A stretch of 64,000 bases of DNA from an uncultured Bacteroidota bacterium (GTDB taxonomy: Bacteria > Bacteroidota > Bacteroidia > Flavobacteriales > Flavobacteriaceae): NCBI GenBank assembly GCA_902587325.1, contig CACIKV010000001.1:117300-181299 (forward strand), in the 5' to 3' direction. Of this stretch, positions 1 to 10,181 are shown one piece after another (the first letter of the stretch is position 1; the number at the start of each line of letters is the position of its first letter). A program made the translations under genes and the position numbers. The notes under the pieces are model-generated. The model searched no databases. It was given only the letters and a program-made list of their open reading frames with translations, and was not told where the DNA came from.

Positions 1-1
1 T

Positions 2-745
2 ATTCAAACTGATGCTGCAGTTAATAGTGGAAATAGCGGTGGAGCTCTTGTTAATATTAATGGTGATTTAATTGGAATTAATACTGCTATTCAAAGTAAT
101 AATGCAGGCTTTATTGGTTATTCATTCGCAGTACCAAGTAATATTGCAAGAAAGATATATGAAGATATTTTAGAATTTGGAGACGTTCAAAGAGGTCTTC
201 TTGGCGTTACTGGTCAAAGTCTTAATACTGAATTATCAAATGAATTAAATCTAGACATAACTGAAGGTTTCTACGTAAATAGCACAGATAAATCAATGGG
301 AGCATATATGGCTGGAATAAAAGAGGGTGATGTTATAACGAAAATTGATAATGTTGATATCAAAAAGTTTTCAGATTTAACTGGATACTTAAACTCAAAA
401 AGACCTGGAGATATTCTTAAAGTAGTAATTAAACGTAATTCTAGTTTTAAAACATTAAGCGTAAATCTCAAAAGAAGTACTTATGTCCAGTTTTATGGAA
501 TGCAATTAAAAGATGCAACTGACGCAAAACTCGAAGAAAATAAGATTGAAAATGGAGTTGTAGTGGTGGTTAACAGAAATGGTACCTTATACAGAATGGG
601 AATAAGGGCTGGTTATATTTTAACTGAAATTAATGAACAGAAAATAACTTCAACATCTGAATTGAGCTCATATGAGAATGAAAATATATATCAGATTACA
701 TTTATTGATTTAAATGGTGAAAAAGAAAGGTTAATATTTGATTGA
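2..745 (+). CDS. HtrA/DegP-family serine protease, C-terminal part (5' truncated by window edge)
   Basis: The frame is open from base 2, upstream of the ATG used in the ORF track, and reads IQTDAAVNSGNSGGAL, the active-site block of trypsin-like HtrA proteases; the serine in GNSGG is the nucleophile. About 247 residues remain: the end of the protease domain, a first PDZ domain (roughly fragment residues 60-155) and a second, shorter PDZ domain to the end. The catalytic His and Asp and the signal sequence lie outside the window. Family members act in the periplasm as protease/chaperones for misfolded envelope proteins. The stop lies 4 bases before trmD, so the two are probably co-transcribed. 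The internal ATG at 296 is not the start. Confidence 0.93.
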   Translation: MQTDAAVNSGNSGGALVNINGDLIGINTAIQSNNAGFIGYSFAVPSNIARKIYEDILEFGDVQRGLLGVTGQSLNTELSNELNLDITEGFYVNSTDKSMGAYMAGIKEGDVITKIDNVDIKKFSDLTGYLNSKRPGDILKVVIKRNSSFKTLSVNLKRSTYVQFYGMQLKDATDAKLEENKIENGVVVVVNRNGTLYRMGIRAGYILTEINEQKITSTSELSSYENENIYQITFIDLNGEKERLIFD

Positions 746-749
746 TTAA

Positions 750-1430
750 ATGAAAAAAATTGATATTATAAGTGCAACTCCTGATCTACTTAAAAGCCCT
801 TTTTCAGGCTCCATAATGAAAAGAGCTTTGGACAATGGATTAGTTGATATTAATTTTCATGATTTAAAGGATTATTCAATTTCAAATAATAAACAAATTG
901 ATGATTATCAATTTGGTGGTGGAGCAGGGATGGTTCTAATGATTGAGCCTATCAACAATTGTGTAAACTTTTTAAAAAAACAAAATAAATATTCAGAAAT
1001 TATTTATATGACACCTGATGCTCCAGTCTTAAACCAAAAAATATGTAATAAATTATCTGTAAGCGGAAATCTTATAATTATTTGCGGTCATTACAAAGGA
1101 ATTGATCAGAGGGTGAGAGATAATATTATAACTATGGAAATTTCAATTGGGGATTATGTTTTATCAGGTGGTGAACTTCCTGCTGCTGTTCTGTGTGATT
1201 CAATCGTCAGATTAATCCCTGGTGTATTAAATGATGGAACTTCAGCATTGACAGACTCTTTTCAAGACAACTTACTAGCTCCACCGGTATATACAAGACC
1301 ATCGACATTCCAGAATTTAAAGGTTCCAGATGTATTAATTTCTGGAAATAAAAATAAGATAGAAGCATGGAGAGAGGAAAAATCAATTGAAAAAACTGAA
1401 AGAATTAGACCAGATTTACTTAAAAAATAA
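750..1430 (+). CDS. trmD: tRNA (guanine-37-N1)-methyltransferase TrmD
   Basis: This 226-residue protein uses S-adenosylmethionine to methylate G37 next to the anticodon, which prevents +1 frameshifting. Visible signatures are DYQFGGGAGMV near residue 55, GHYKGIDQRV near 115 and GDYVLSGGELPA near 135, the trefoil-knot SAM-binding block. Length matches the usual short Bacteroidota form. It is followed after 86 bases by rplS, a pairing known from many bacteria (rpsP-rimM-trmD-rplS), but rpsP and rimM are not next to it here; an HtrA gene precedes it. Confidence 0.97.
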   Translation: MKKIDIISATPDLLKSPFSGSIMKRALDNGLVDINFHDLKDYSISNNKQIDDYQFGGGAGMVLMIEPINNCVNFLKKQNKYSEIIYMTPDAPVLNQKICNKLSVSGNLIIICGHYKGIDQRVRDNIITMEISIGDYVLSGGELPAAVLCDSIVRLIPGVLNDGTSALTDSFQDNLLAPPVYTRPSTFQNLKVPDVLISGNKNKIEAWREEKSIEKTERIRPDLLKK

Positions 1431-1454
1431 TTTTTTTAAAAAACAAAAAATATG

Positions 1455-1462
1455 TAAGTTTG
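1455..1462 (+). promoter_or_regulatory. Candidate -7 promoter box (TAAGTTTG) for rplS
   Basis: TAAGTTTG matches the Bacteroidota -7 consensus TAnnTTTG and lies 54 bases before the rplS start, in the only sizeable gap of the trmD-rplS-icd run. A T-rich stretch sits where the -33 element would be, but no clear TTTG is present. It would give rplS and icd their own promoter in addition to read-through from trmD. Confidence 0.5.
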
Positions 1463-1516
1463 CCACCCATTGATTAACCTCTGATTAGATGTATGTTAAT
1501 CTTAAATTTTAAATAA

Positions 1517-1867
1517 ATGGAACCTTTACTCAAATACGTACAAGATGAATTCATTAGTAAAAATGAATTTCCATCATTTAAATCAGGTGATACGATAACA
1601 GTTTATTATGAAATAAAAGAAGGTCAGAAGACTAGAACACAGTTTTTTAAAGGAGTTGTTATTCAAATCAAAGGAACAGGAAAAACTAAAACTTTCACCG
1701 TGAGAAAAATGTCTGGTACCGTTGGTATTGAAAGAATTTTCCCAATTAATCTTCCTTCTATCAAAAAAATTGAGCTCAATAAAAAAGGTAAGGTAAGGAG
1801 ATCTAGAATTTATTATTTCAAAGATTTGAGAGGTAAAAAAGCTAGAATTAAAGAAGAAAAAAAATAA
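1517..1867 (+). CDS. rplS: 50S ribosomal protein L19
   Basis: A 116-residue basic protein with the L19 pattern: [16 protein letters not shown] near the N-terminus, [12 protein letters not shown], and the [17 protein letters not shown] block mid-protein, ending in a lysine/arginine-rich tail ([20 protein letters not shown]). L19 sits at the 30S-50S interface. Length is normal for the family. The start is supported by the A-rich leader just upstream. It is separated from icd by only 4 bases, so both are probably on one transcript. Confidence 0.97.
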   Translation: MEPLLKYVQDEFISKNEFPSFKSGDTITVYYEIKEGQKTRTQFFKGVVIQIKGTGKTKTFTVRKMSGTVGIERIFPINLPSIKKIELNKKGKVRRSRIYYFKDLRGKKARIKEEKK

Positions 1868-1871
1868 TTTA

Positions 1872-3098
1872 ATGTCCAAGATCAAAGTAAGCAATCCTAT
1901 TGTAGAGCTTGATGGTGATGAAATGACAAGAATATTATGGGATTTCATTAAGCAAAAACTGATATTACCATATATAGATCTGGATATAAAATATTTTGAT
2001 TTAGGCCTCAAAAACAGAGATTTTACAGACGATAAGGTTACTGTTGATGCTGCAGAGGCGATTAAAAAATACAATGTTGGTATCAAATGTGCAACAATTA
2101 CACCTGATGAGCAAAGAGTAAAAGAATACACTTTAAAAAAAATGTGGAGATCTCCCAATGGTACAATACGAAATATTATTGGCGGAACAGTATTTCGGGA
2201 ACCTATAATAATGAAGAATATTCCAAAATATGTTCAAGGTTGGATAAAGCCTATTTGTATTGGTAGACATGCATTTGGTGATCAGTATCGTGCCACTGAT
2301 TTTGTCACACATGGAAAAGGAAAACTCACAATGACTTTTAAACCTGAAAATGGAGATGAATCTAAAACATGGGAGATATATAATTTCAATGAAGATGGTA
2401 TTGCGATGGGAATGTACAATATCGATTCTTCAATTTATGGTTTTGCTAGATCATGTATGAATAGAGCGATTTCCAAAAAATGGCCTTTATACCTATCCAC
2501 AAAAAATACAATATTAAAAGCATATGATGGAAGATTTAAAGACATCTTTCATGAAGTATACGAAAACGAATTTAAAGATGAGTTTAAAAAACTAGGTATA
2601 ACCTATGAGCACAGATTAATCGATGATATGGTAGCTGCAGCAATGAAATGGGAAGGAGGATTTGTATGGGCTTGCAAGAATTATGATGGAGATGTACAGT
2701 CTGATACAGTTGCTCAAGGTTTTGGGTCATTAGGTTTGATGACTTCTACTCTTTTGACACCTGACGGTAAAACTTTAGAAGCAGAAGCTGCTCATGGTAC
2801 TGTTACTAGACATTTTAGACTTCACCAGCGAGGTAAAGAAACATCGACTAACCCAATAGCATCAATTTTTGCTTGGACAAGAGGATTGATTCACAGGGCT
2901 GAATTAGATTCAAACAATGAGCTATTAATTTTCTCTAATCTTTTAGAAAAAGTATGTATTGAAACTGTAGAGTCTGGTAAGATGACAAAAGATTTAGCCT
3001 TACTAATTCACGGAACTAATCTAAAAAGACAACATTACCTAAACACTCAAGAATTTTTAGATTCAATCAAAGAGAATTTAGATACTAAGATGGCTTAG
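1872..3098 (+). CDS. icd: NADP-dependent isocitrate dehydrogenase (dimeric, eukaryote-like type)
   Basis: Converts isocitrate to 2-oxoglutarate in the TCA cycle, producing NADPH. The 408-residue length and the blocks [17 protein letters not shown] (N-terminus), [23 protein letters not shown] (around residues 90-115, substrate and metal region) and [14 protein letters not shown] (around 305) place it with the homodimeric IDH1/2-like class rather than the E. coli Icd class. The DD(M)[25 protein letters not shown] segment carries the metal-binding aspartates. It follows rplS by 4 bases. Two other TCA genes, mdh and sucC, lie elsewhere in the window. Confidence 0.95.
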   Translation: MSKIKVSNPIVELDGDEMTRILWDFIKQKLILPYIDLDIKYFDLGLKNRDFTDDKVTVDAAEAIKKYNVGIKCATITPDEQRVKEYTLKKMWRSPNGTIRNIIGGTVFREPIIMKNIPKYVQGWIKPICIGRHAFGDQYRATDFVTHGKGKLTMTFKPENGDESKTWEIYNFNEDGIAMGMYNIDSSIYGFARSCMNRAISKKWPLYLSTKNTILKAYDGRFKDIFHEVYENEFKDEFKKLGITYEHRLIDDMVAAAMKWEGGFVWACKNYDGDVQSDTVAQGFGSLGLMTSTLLTPDGKTLEAEAAHGTVTRHFRLHQRGKETSTNPIASIFAWTRGLIHRAELDSNNELLIFSNLLEKVCIETVESGKMTKDLALLIHGTNLKRQHYLNTQEFLDSIKENLDTKMA

Positions 3099-3157
3099 AT
3101 AATATATGTTTTTATTTCTCACTTTCTCAGTTGGCATTATTTTTAGATTTTATTAAA

Positions 3158-5518
3158 GTGTTTCGTTCTTTTTTTACTGCAACTTTATTATTACTATTTA
3201 CTTATTCTAAATCACAAACTAATTTTACTTTAAGTGGTTATATTCTTGATGAATCTAGTAAAGAAGTTATTATTGGTTCAAATATCATAATTCCATCTCT
3301 TAAAACCGGTACTATTTCTAATTCATATGGTTTTTATTCCATAACAGTTCCAAAAGGGAATTATGATGTAATCTTTAACGTTCTTGGCTATAAAGAAGTT
3401 GTCAAAAAAATTATAATTGATAGAAATATTTCTTTTGATATTTTACTAAGCGAGCAAATTGAGGAATTAAGTGAAGTAATTATTACAGAAAATATTGAAA
3501 ATATTGAAATTGATTTACCTGTTTTAAGTTTAAATAGACTATCGGGTCAAACAATTAAACAGACACCTGTAGTTTTTGGTGAATCTGATTTACTTAAAAC
3601 TATACAGTTGCTACCGGGTGTCAGTAATGCTGGAGAAGGGGCTTCTGGATTTAATGTAAGAGGAGGTGCAGCAGACCAAAATTTAATTTTGTTTGACGAG
3701 GCAATTATTTATAATTCCTCTCACCTTTTTGGACTATTTTCAGTTTTTAACTCTGATGCAATAAAAGAAGTTAAACTTTTTAAGGGCGGAATTCCCTCGT
3801 CATATGGTGGTAGGGTCTCATCGGTCCTAGATGTTTACCAAAAAGATGGAAATAAAAATGAGTTAAAATTTAATGGTGGAATAGGTGCAATTTCAAGTAG
3901 ATTTTTAGTGGAAGGGCCAATTCAAACTGAAAAGAGCTCTTTTTTAATTGCATCTCGAGGAACCTATGCACATCTTTTTTTAAAGCTAACCGATATCGAA
4001 AATTCTGCATACTTTTTTGACATCAATACCAAATCTAATTTTACAATTAATAAAAAAAATAAGCTTTATTTTTCAGGATATTTTGGGAGAGATTTTTTTA
4101 AACTTGATAATACTTTCCTTTTACTTTATGGAAATACAACATTTAATTTAAGGTGGAACCATCTAATTAATGATAAAACTTTTAGTAATACATCAATAAT
4201 ATATAGCGATTATTATTACGGTTTACAATTAGATTTTGCTGGTTTTGACTGGAACTCAGGAATTAAAAATTTGAACCTTAAATTTGATCTTAAAAATTAT
4301 TATTCAAGTAATATTCAATTCAATTATGGGCTGAATGTAATATACTACGATTTCAATCCAGGTGAGATAATGCCACTAACTAAAGAATCTGGTATCAATT
4401 CATCTACTTTAAATAAAAAATTTGCTTTTGAAAATGCAGCCTATTTTGATGTGATTCACAAGATAAGTAATAAAATTTCAATGCGATATGGTTTTAGACT
4501 CAATCAATTTATCAGATTAAAACAATCAGGACTAAAAACTTATTTGGATAATAAGCCTGTAGTATTTGATCCAGTCTTGAAAATATACAATGGCGCTGAT
4601 CCCTTAGCAAATAATTATTCTTCAGAAAATAATATATTTAAATCATTTAACAACATAGAACCGAGATTTAATTTATCGTATAATAGGGTTGATGATAGTT
4701 TTAAATTTAGTTACAACAGATTAAATCAGTACATACACTTAATTTCAAATACAAACTCGCCTCAGCCATTGGATATTTGGACACCATCAGGTCCATATAT
4801 TGATCCTCAAAAACTTGATCAATTTGCAATTGGATATTATAAAAAATTTAAACTGCTCAAACTTGAATCCGAAATATTTTATAAGATGATAAAAAATAGA
4901 TTAGATTACATTGATGGAGCGGATTTAGTTGCAAATAATGATATCGAAAGAGTATTATTAAAAGGGCAAGCAAGAGCTTACGGTTTGGAATTATTGCTTA
5001 AAAAAAATACAGGAAGAAATCAATTTTGGATTTCCTATACTCTTTCAAAATCTGAACAAAAAACACCTGGAATAAGTTATGATGAATCCGGAATAAATAA
5101 TGGAAAATGGTACCTAACACCATATGATAAAACTCATGATATAAGTATTAATTCAAAATTTAAAATAAACGAAAAGCTAACTTTAAATAGTAATTTTATT
5201 TTCCAAACTGGTCAACCAACAAATTATCCTAATGCCCAATATCAATATATGAATCTCAGTATTCCAAATTATGGGTCAAGAAATTCTAATAGATTACCTA
5301 ATTATCACAGACTAGACCTAAGTTTAAGTTTAGTTCCTAAAAAAAATATCAATAAAAAAGTGAATAGTGAATGGGTTTTTGGTATATATAATCTCTACAA
5401 TAGAGACAATGCATCTTCAATACTGTTTAGAAAAAATGATCAAACATTAAAGAACGAAGCAGTTCAAATTTCAATATTTGGTATTGTACCTTCAGTAACA
5501 TATAATTTTAACTTTTAA
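3158..5518 (+). CDS. TonB-dependent receptor with N-terminal carboxypeptidase-regulatory-like domain
   Basis: An outer-membrane, TonB-energised transporter of unknown substrate. From the N-terminus: a signal peptide (FRSFFTATLLLLFTYSKSQ), a CarboxypepD-regulatory-like beta domain (GYILDESSKEVIIGSN to NVLGYKEV, about residues 22-95), a plug domain with GASGFNVRGGAADQNLILFD (about 165-185), and a 22-strand-type beta barrel ending in an aromatic residue (YNFNF). I place the start at the GTG at 3158, which gives a cleaner signal peptide and has an A-rich leader; the track's TTG at 3131 is the alternative. Its stop overlaps the next start (TAATG), so it is translationally coupled to the DUF4249 lipoprotein. 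Confidence 0.9.
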   Translation: MFRSFFTATLLLLFTYSKSQTNFTLSGYILDESSKEVIIGSNIIIPSLKTGTISNSYGFYSITVPKGNYDVIFNVLGYKEVVKKIIIDRNISFDILLSEQIEELSEVIITENIENIEIDLPVLSLNRLSGQTIKQTPVVFGESDLLKTIQLLPGVSNAGEGASGFNVRGGAADQNLILFDEAIIYNSSHLFGLFSVFNSDAIKEVKLFKGGIPSSYGGRVSSVLDVYQKDGNKNELKFNGGIGAISSRFLVEGPIQTEKSSFLIASRGTYAHLFLKLTDIENSAYFFDINTKSNFTINKKNKLYFSGYFGRDFFKLDNTFLLLYGNTTFNLRWNHLINDKTFSNTSIIYSDYYYGLQLDFAGFDWNSGIKNLNLKFDLKNYYSSNIQFNYGLNVIYYDFNPGEIMPLTKESGINSSTLNKKFAFENAAYFDVIHKISNKISMRYGFRLNQFIRLKQSGLKTYLDNKPVVFDPVLKIYNGADPLANNYSSENNIFKSFNNIEPRFNLSYNRVDDSFKFSYNRLNQYIHLISNTNSPQPLDIWTPSGPYIDPQKLDQFAIGYYKKFKLLKLESEIFYKMIKNRLDYIDGADLVANNDIERVLLKGQARAYGLELLLKKNTGRNQFWISYTLSKSEQKTPGISYDESGINNGKWYLTPYDKTHDISINSKFKINEKLTLNSNFIFQTGQPTNYPNAQYQYMNLSIPNYGSRNSNRLPNYHRLDLSLSLVPKKNINKKVNSEWVFGIYNLYNRDNASSILFRKNDQTLKNEAVQISIFGIVPSVTYNFNF

Positions 5519-6327
5519 TGAGAAGAAACTTAGCTTTTATACTATTCGTTTTTATTTTTTCTGGGTGTGAAAAGGTGATTGATTTAGATTTAGAATTCAC
5601 CGAAAAGAGAATTGTTGTTGATGCAAAAATAAATAAACATGTAAATAGTAAAAATGGTTTTGCCCGAGTTACTATAAGTAAGACAACAAGTTATTTTGAT
5701 GACGAAATTACATTCATTGAAAATGCTGAAGTGATTATAAAAGAAATTGAATCTGGTGTTGAATATGAACTAAATTTTTCAAAAGAAAATCAATACTATA
5801 TCGAAATTGAAAATATATCAAAAAGCTCAGATTATGAATTAAATATATATCACGAAAATAATCATTATCAAAGTAAAAATATTTTGCGAAGATCTCCTCC
5901 AATTGGTAATGTAAAACAGGGGCAAAGAAAATCTCTTAATAATGATGAAATTGAGATTGTTACCTCTTTCAAGGATATTGAAAATGACGACAACTATTAT
6001 TTGTTCGAATTTGGTAAAGGTAATTTACAACCTGCTGATGATATTTATATTGAAGGTAATAATTTTACATTTTCATATTTTATAAATAAAAATAAAATTC
6101 AAAATAATGAATTAGAAATAAAAATGGAAGGTATTGATTTTCAATATTTTAAATTTATTATTCAAGTTATAATTCAAACAAACACACAAAATGGACCATT
6201 CGCTGCGCCACCTACATCAATTAAAGGAAACATTTATTGTGTAAATAATGATAGTCTAAATCCATTTGGTTATTTTAACGTTAGTGAATTCGATACTTTT
6301 ATACTAAAGGATATAAATGTTAACTAG
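5518..6327 (+). CDS. DUF4249 domain lipoprotein, partner of the TonB-dependent receptor
   Basis: A 269-residue protein with a lipoprotein signal (MRRNLAFILFVFIFSGCEK, lipobox FSGC) followed by the DUF4249 opening CEKVIDLDLEF and a beta-rich body (VVDAKINKH, ARVTISKTTSYFDD). DUF4249 proteins are characteristically encoded immediately after a TonB-dependent receptor in Bacteroidota and are presumed surface-exposed accessory proteins, analogous in position to SusD but unrelated in sequence. The one-base overlap with the receptor supports a functional pair. The substrate cannot be read from the sequence. Confidence 0.85.
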   Translation: MRRNLAFILFVFIFSGCEKVIDLDLEFTEKRIVVDAKINKHVNSKNGFARVTISKTTSYFDDEITFIENAEVIIKEIESGVEYELNFSKENQYYIEIENISKSSDYELNIYHENNHYQSKNILRRSPPIGNVKQGQRKSLNNDEIEIVTSFKDIENDDNYYLFEFGKGNLQPADDIYIEGNNFTFSYFINKNKIQNNELEIKMEGIDFQYFKFIIQVIIQTNTQNGPFAAPPTSIKGNIYCVNNDSLNPFGYFNVSEFDTFILKDINVN

Positions 6328-6366
6328 TTTTAGCTTTTATTTATTTATTTTGTTATTAACAATATC

Positions 6367-7179
6367 ATGAGTTTTAATAAAATAACAGAACAATCATCTA
6401 ATCATAATGATTTAGAAAAAAAATCAGTTGCTGATATTATTGAATTAATTAATAGTGAAGATAAGTTTGTTGCCTATGCAGTTGAAGAAAAGCTGGATGA
6501 CATCAAAAGACTTATTGAATGTATAGAAAATCAAATGAAAAAAGGGGGTCGACTTTTTTATTTAGGTGCAGGTACAAGTGGTAGGTTGGGTATTTTAGAT
6601 GCATCTGAATGCCCACCAACTTTTGGTGTCTCTGAAAATCTTGTTAACGGAATTATTGCTGGTGGTGATAAAGCTATCAGAAAATCTCAAGAGTTTGCAG
6701 AAGACAGCCTAACACAAGGATGGTATGATTTAAAAAAGTTTAATATAAATAAAAATGACTCTGTAATAGGAATCGCCGCATCTGGAACAACACCATATGT
6801 AGTATCTACTATTAAAAAGTGTAAATCAGAGGGAATTCTAACTGGATGTTTGACTTGCAACCCAAACTCACCTCTTTCTAAAGTATGTGAAATACCTGTA
6901 GAAATTGTAGTTGGACCTGAATTCATTACAGGAAGTACTAGAATGAAATCTGGAACCGCACAAAAAATAGTTTTAAATATGATATCTACAACACTTATGA
7001 TAAGATTAGGAAAAGTTTTAGATAATAAGATGGTAGATATGCAATTATCAAACAATAAACTCGTTGATAGAGCTCAGAAAATGCTAATAAATAAGCTAAA
7101 AATATCAAAAAAAGAAGCAAAAAAATTACTTGAGGTTAATAAAAGTGTAAGATCTTCTCTAAAAAACTTTAAGAAATAA
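6367..7179 (+). CDS. murQ: N-acetylmuramic acid 6-phosphate etherase MurQ
   Basis: Cleaves the lactyl ether of MurNAc-6-phosphate to give GlcNAc-6-phosphate in peptidoglycan salvage. The SIS-fold phosphosugar signature LFYLGAGTSGRLGILDASECPPTFG (about residues 65-85) contains the glutamate equivalent to the known catalytic residue, and IGIAASGTTPYV and GSTRMKSGTAQKIVLNM are further family blocks. At 270 residues it is shorter than the about 300-residue E. coli enzyme, mainly at the C-terminus. It lies 39 bases after the DUF4249 gene. Its stop overlaps the convergent secDF gene by 11 bases. Confidence 0.96.
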   Translation: MSFNKITEQSSNHNDLEKKSVADIIELINSEDKFVAYAVEEKLDDIKRLIECIENQMKKGGRLFYLGAGTSGRLGILDASECPPTFGVSENLVNGIIAGGDKAIRKSQEFAEDSLTQGWYDLKKFNINKNDSVIGIAASGTTPYVVSTIKKCKSEGILTGCLTCNPNSPLSKVCEIPVEIVVGPEFITGSTRMKSGTAQKIVLNMISTTLMIRLGKVLDNKMVDMQLSNNKLVDRAQKMLINKLKISKKEAKKLLEVNKSVRSSLKNFKK

Positions 7180-10111
7180 ACTTCTTCTTCAAAGTATCAA
7201 ACATAATAGGTGTAGCTACAAATACCGATGAGTATGTACCAACCATAACACCAATAATTAAAGCAAACATAAACCCTCTAATTGATTCTCCACCAAACAG
7301 AAAAATTGAAACAAGAACAACCAATGTAGTAAACGATGTATTTAAGGTTCTACTTAGGGTGCTGTTTAAAGCGGTGTTTACAATCTTATTTGCTTCCCAA
7401 GATCTATTTATATTTCTATATTCTCTAATTCTATCAAAAACAACAACTGTATCATTTAATGAATAACCAATAACTGTTAATATAGCAGCAATAAATGCTT
7501 GATTTATTTCCATATCAAATGGCATGAAAGTATAAGTTATAGAGAATATACCAAGAACAACCATAACATCATGAAAAACCGCAGATACTGCACCTAATGA
7601 AAACTGCCAATTCTTGAACCTAAATAATATATAAAGAAAAACTATAATTAAAGACCCAAAAACAGCGAGGAATGAATTCTTTTTTATATCATCAGCAATC
7701 GTCGGTCCAACACCAAATGATGACATAATACCAACTTGTTTATCCTCGCTTCCATTAATAAAATCATCAATATTGGTTTCGCCAATATATTCAGAAAGAT
7801 TAGAAAATAAAATTTGATGGATTTCATCATCTACTGAAGTTGATGTTTCATCAACCTTATAATTAGATGTAATTTTTAACTGATTTTCAGCCCCAAATGT
7901 TTTTATTTCAGCATTACCTAGAGTTGCAACCAATTTACTCTGAATTTCTTGTTGTGGAACAGGTTCTGCAAATCTTACAACATATGATCTTCCGCCAACA
8001 AAATCAACACCTTGATTTAAACCATTTGTGAATAATGAAAAAAGAGCAATAAAAATCAATGTTCCTGAAATAACATATGAAATTTTTCTTTTAGATAAGA
8101 ATGTAATCGATAAATTCCTGAATAAATTTTTAGTAAGTGAAGAAGAGAAAAATAATTCTTTATTTAGTGAGATATGTCTTTCTACTAACATTCTAGTAAT
8201 AAAAATTGCAGTAAACAAAGATGTTATAATTCCAATTAAAAGTGTAGTTGCAAAACCTTTAATTGGACCAGAACCGAAAATAAATAAAATTAATGCAGTT
8301 AGACCTGTAGTAATATTAGCATCTAAAATAGAGGATAGTGCATTACTAAAACCATCAGATACAGCCTGTTTTAATCCCTTTTCTCTGTACAATTCTTCTC
8401 TAACTCTTTCAAAAATTAAGACATTCGCATCAACGGACATTCCAATAGTTAGTACAATACCCGCAATACCAGGAAGAGTTAAAACTGCTCCCAAACCTGA
8501 AAGAAAACCAAATATTAAAACTATATTCAGAACTAAAGCAACATCAGCATATAAACCAGCTCTACCATAATAAAAAATCATCCAAGCAAGAACTAATAAT
8601 AGAGCTATTAAAAATGAATTAACGCCCTTATTAATAGACTCTTTTCCAAGAGATGGTCCCACAATTTCTGACTGAATTATTTCAGCGGAAGCTGGTAATT
8701 TACCAGCTCTAAGTACATTAGCTAAATCTATAGCCTCATTCAACGTAAAATTTCCTGATATTTCAGATCTTCCACCAGAGATTGGGCCACTAGTAACGCC
8801 TGGAGCAGAATAAACTATTTCATCCAACACAATGGCAATATTGTTCGAGTTTTTATATGCTTGGTCTGTTAAATCCTCCCAAACTTTAGCGCCCTTGCCA
8901 TTCATTTGCATTGTGACTGCAGCATTTCCAAATTGATCATAAGATTGAGCAGCATCGATAACAACACTTCCACTTAACGGCGGGAGATCATTTCTATTTG
9001 ATTTAAGTATGTAAAGATCAATAATATTTGTTTCAGGATCTGGAATACCCCACAAGAATTTTGTATATCTTTTTGATGAGGGTAAAAGTTGTCTAACCCT
9101 GGGGTCATTTAAATATGAGTCAATTAAAGCTTTGTCTTTAAAATTAAACTGAGCTAAAACAGGACCGCCTTGAAATCCAGTACCTACAATCAAATCTAAA
9201 AGAGGATTTTTTTGAAGATTTAATGAGTCAGATTTAACTTCAACATCTGCAAGTAAATCATCAATTTCAGAAGATTGATTGTTAATTTTATTATCATCAG
9301 TTTCTTTTTCTTGAGAATCAATGATTACCTTGTTTGCTTGAGAGAGAAAATTAAAAAAATCTTGATTTTTTTCAGTAGTCCAAAACTCTAACTGAGCTGT
9401 GCTTTGTAAAAGTTTTTTAACCCTATCAACATCCTTTGCTCCGGGTAATTCAACAAGTATACGACCTGAATTACCAAGTCGTTGAATATTTGGTTGAGTT
9501 ACACCAAATTTATCAATTCTTTTTCTCAAAACTTCAAATGCAGAAGTAATGGATTCATCAATTTTTCTTCTAATGATTGGCTTTACTTCATTGTCACTCA
9601 TCTCAAAGTTGATTTCATCACTCAGGGTTCTATTAGCAAAAATATCAGGTGAAGCTAATTTACTCGAATCAAGATCCTCAAATGCTAAGAAAAATAACTC
9701 GACATAAGTATCATTAGAGTTTTTTTGCATTTCATCAGCTTTATCAATAGCCATGTTGAATGATGCATCATTAGTATTTTCAGCTAAACCTTTTAAAATA
9801 TCTTTGACTGATATTTGTAGAATAACATTAATTCCACCTTTTAAATCCAAACCCTTATTTAATTCTTTAGCTTTTGCCCCTTTATAAGTAGTGAAACCAA
9901 AAATAGAAATATCTGAAACAGAATCAAGATATGATCTTTGAGCCTGATCTCTTTTAATTGTGAAATCAATATCTTCAGGATCAATTTTTGATATTGCATA
10001 ATTTTCAGAATCTTTTTCAACTTTACTAACAACATATGTATACGAGATTTGAAGAATACTTATCAACGTAAAAATAATTGCTATAAATTTTACAAGACCA
10101 TTTTTATGCAT
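7169..10111 (-). CDS. secDF: Fused protein translocase subunit SecD-SecF
   Basis: A 980-residue membrane protein that joins SecD and SecF in one chain, as is normal in Bacteroidota. It uses proton motive force to complete Sec export on the periplasmic side. Features in order: one N-terminal TM helix, the P1 domain (residues about 60-500, with VLRKRIDKFGVTQPNIQRLG and RILVELPG), six TM helices with GMSVDANVLIFERVREEL (its Asp is the conserved proton-relay residue), then the SecF half (about 640-980) with QGVDFVGGRSYVV, the P4 domain and GYSLNDTVVVFDRIREY. A good promoter lies just upstream. Confidence 0.97.
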   Translation of the reverse strand: MHKNGLVKFIAIIFTLISILQISYTYVVSKVEKDSENYAISKIDPEDIDFTIKRDQAQRSYLDSVSDISIFGFTTYKGAKAKELNKGLDLKGGINVILQISVKDILKGLAENTNDASFNMAIDKADEMQKNSNDTYVELFFLAFEDLDSSKLASPDIFANRTLSDEINFEMSDNEVKPIIRRKIDESITSAFEVLRKRIDKFGVTQPNIQRLGNSGRILVELPGAKDVDRVKKLLQSTAQLEFWTTEKNQDFFNFLSQANKVIIDSQEKETDDNKINNQSSEIDDLLADVEVKSDSLNLQKNPLLDLIVGTGFQGGPVLAQFNFKDKALIDSYLNDPRVRQLLPSSKRYTKFLWGIPDPETNIIDLYILKSNRNDLPPLSGSVVIDAAQSYDQFGNAAVTMQMNGKGAKVWEDLTDQAYKNSNNIAIVLDEIVYSAPGVTSGPISGGRSEISGNFTLNEAIDLANVLRAGKLPASAEIIQSEIVGPSLGKESINKGVNSFLIALLLVLAWMIFYYGRAGLYADVALVLNIVLIFGFLSGLGAVLTLPGIAGIVLTIGMSVDANVLIFERVREELYREKGLKQAVSDGFSNALSSILDANITTGLTALILFIFGSGPIKGFATTLLIGIITSLFTAIFITRMLVERHISLNKELFFSSSLTKNLFRNLSITFLSKRKISYVISGTLIFIALFSLFTNGLNQGVDFVGGRSYVVRFAEPVPQQEIQSKLVATLGNAEIKTFGAENQLKITSNYKVDETSTSVDDEIHQILFSNLSEYIGETNIDDFINGSEDKQVGIMSSFGVGPTIADDIKKNSFLAVFGSLIIVFLYILFRFKNWQFSLGAVSAVFHDVMVVLGIFSITYTFMPFDMEINQAFIAAILTVIGYSLNDTVVVFDRIREYRNINRSWEANKIVNTALNSTLSRTLNTSFTTLVVLVSIFLFGGESIRGFMFALIIGVMVGTYSSVFVATPIMFDTLKKKFIS

Positions 10112-10130
10112 AATTGATTTTTTTGGCTAG

Positions 10131-10162
10131 CAAATATATGATTTAGAACATCACAAACAAAA
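10131..10162 (-). promoter_or_regulatory. Candidate Bacteroidota-type promoter for secDF
   Basis: On the minus strand, TTTTG is followed after 19 bases by TATATTTG, matching the -33/-7 pattern of Bacteroidota primary sigma promoters (TTTG and TAnnTTTG). The -7 box (10131-10138) lies 19 bases before the secDF ATG, so the leader would be about 13 bases. This is the best two-part promoter match I found in the window. Confidence 0.6.
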
Positions 10163-10181
10163 TAATGATTAGTTATATATA

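Noticed and set aside
1583-2158. 191-residue minus-strand ORF across rplS and icd
   Set aside because: It is antisense to two clearly conserved genes; the phenylalanine/serine-rich composition is that of a reverse-strand shadow.
8028-8570. 180-residue plus-strand ORF antisense to secDF
   Set aside because: It lies fully inside the conserved secDF frame, has no family features and low complexity typical of a shadow frame.
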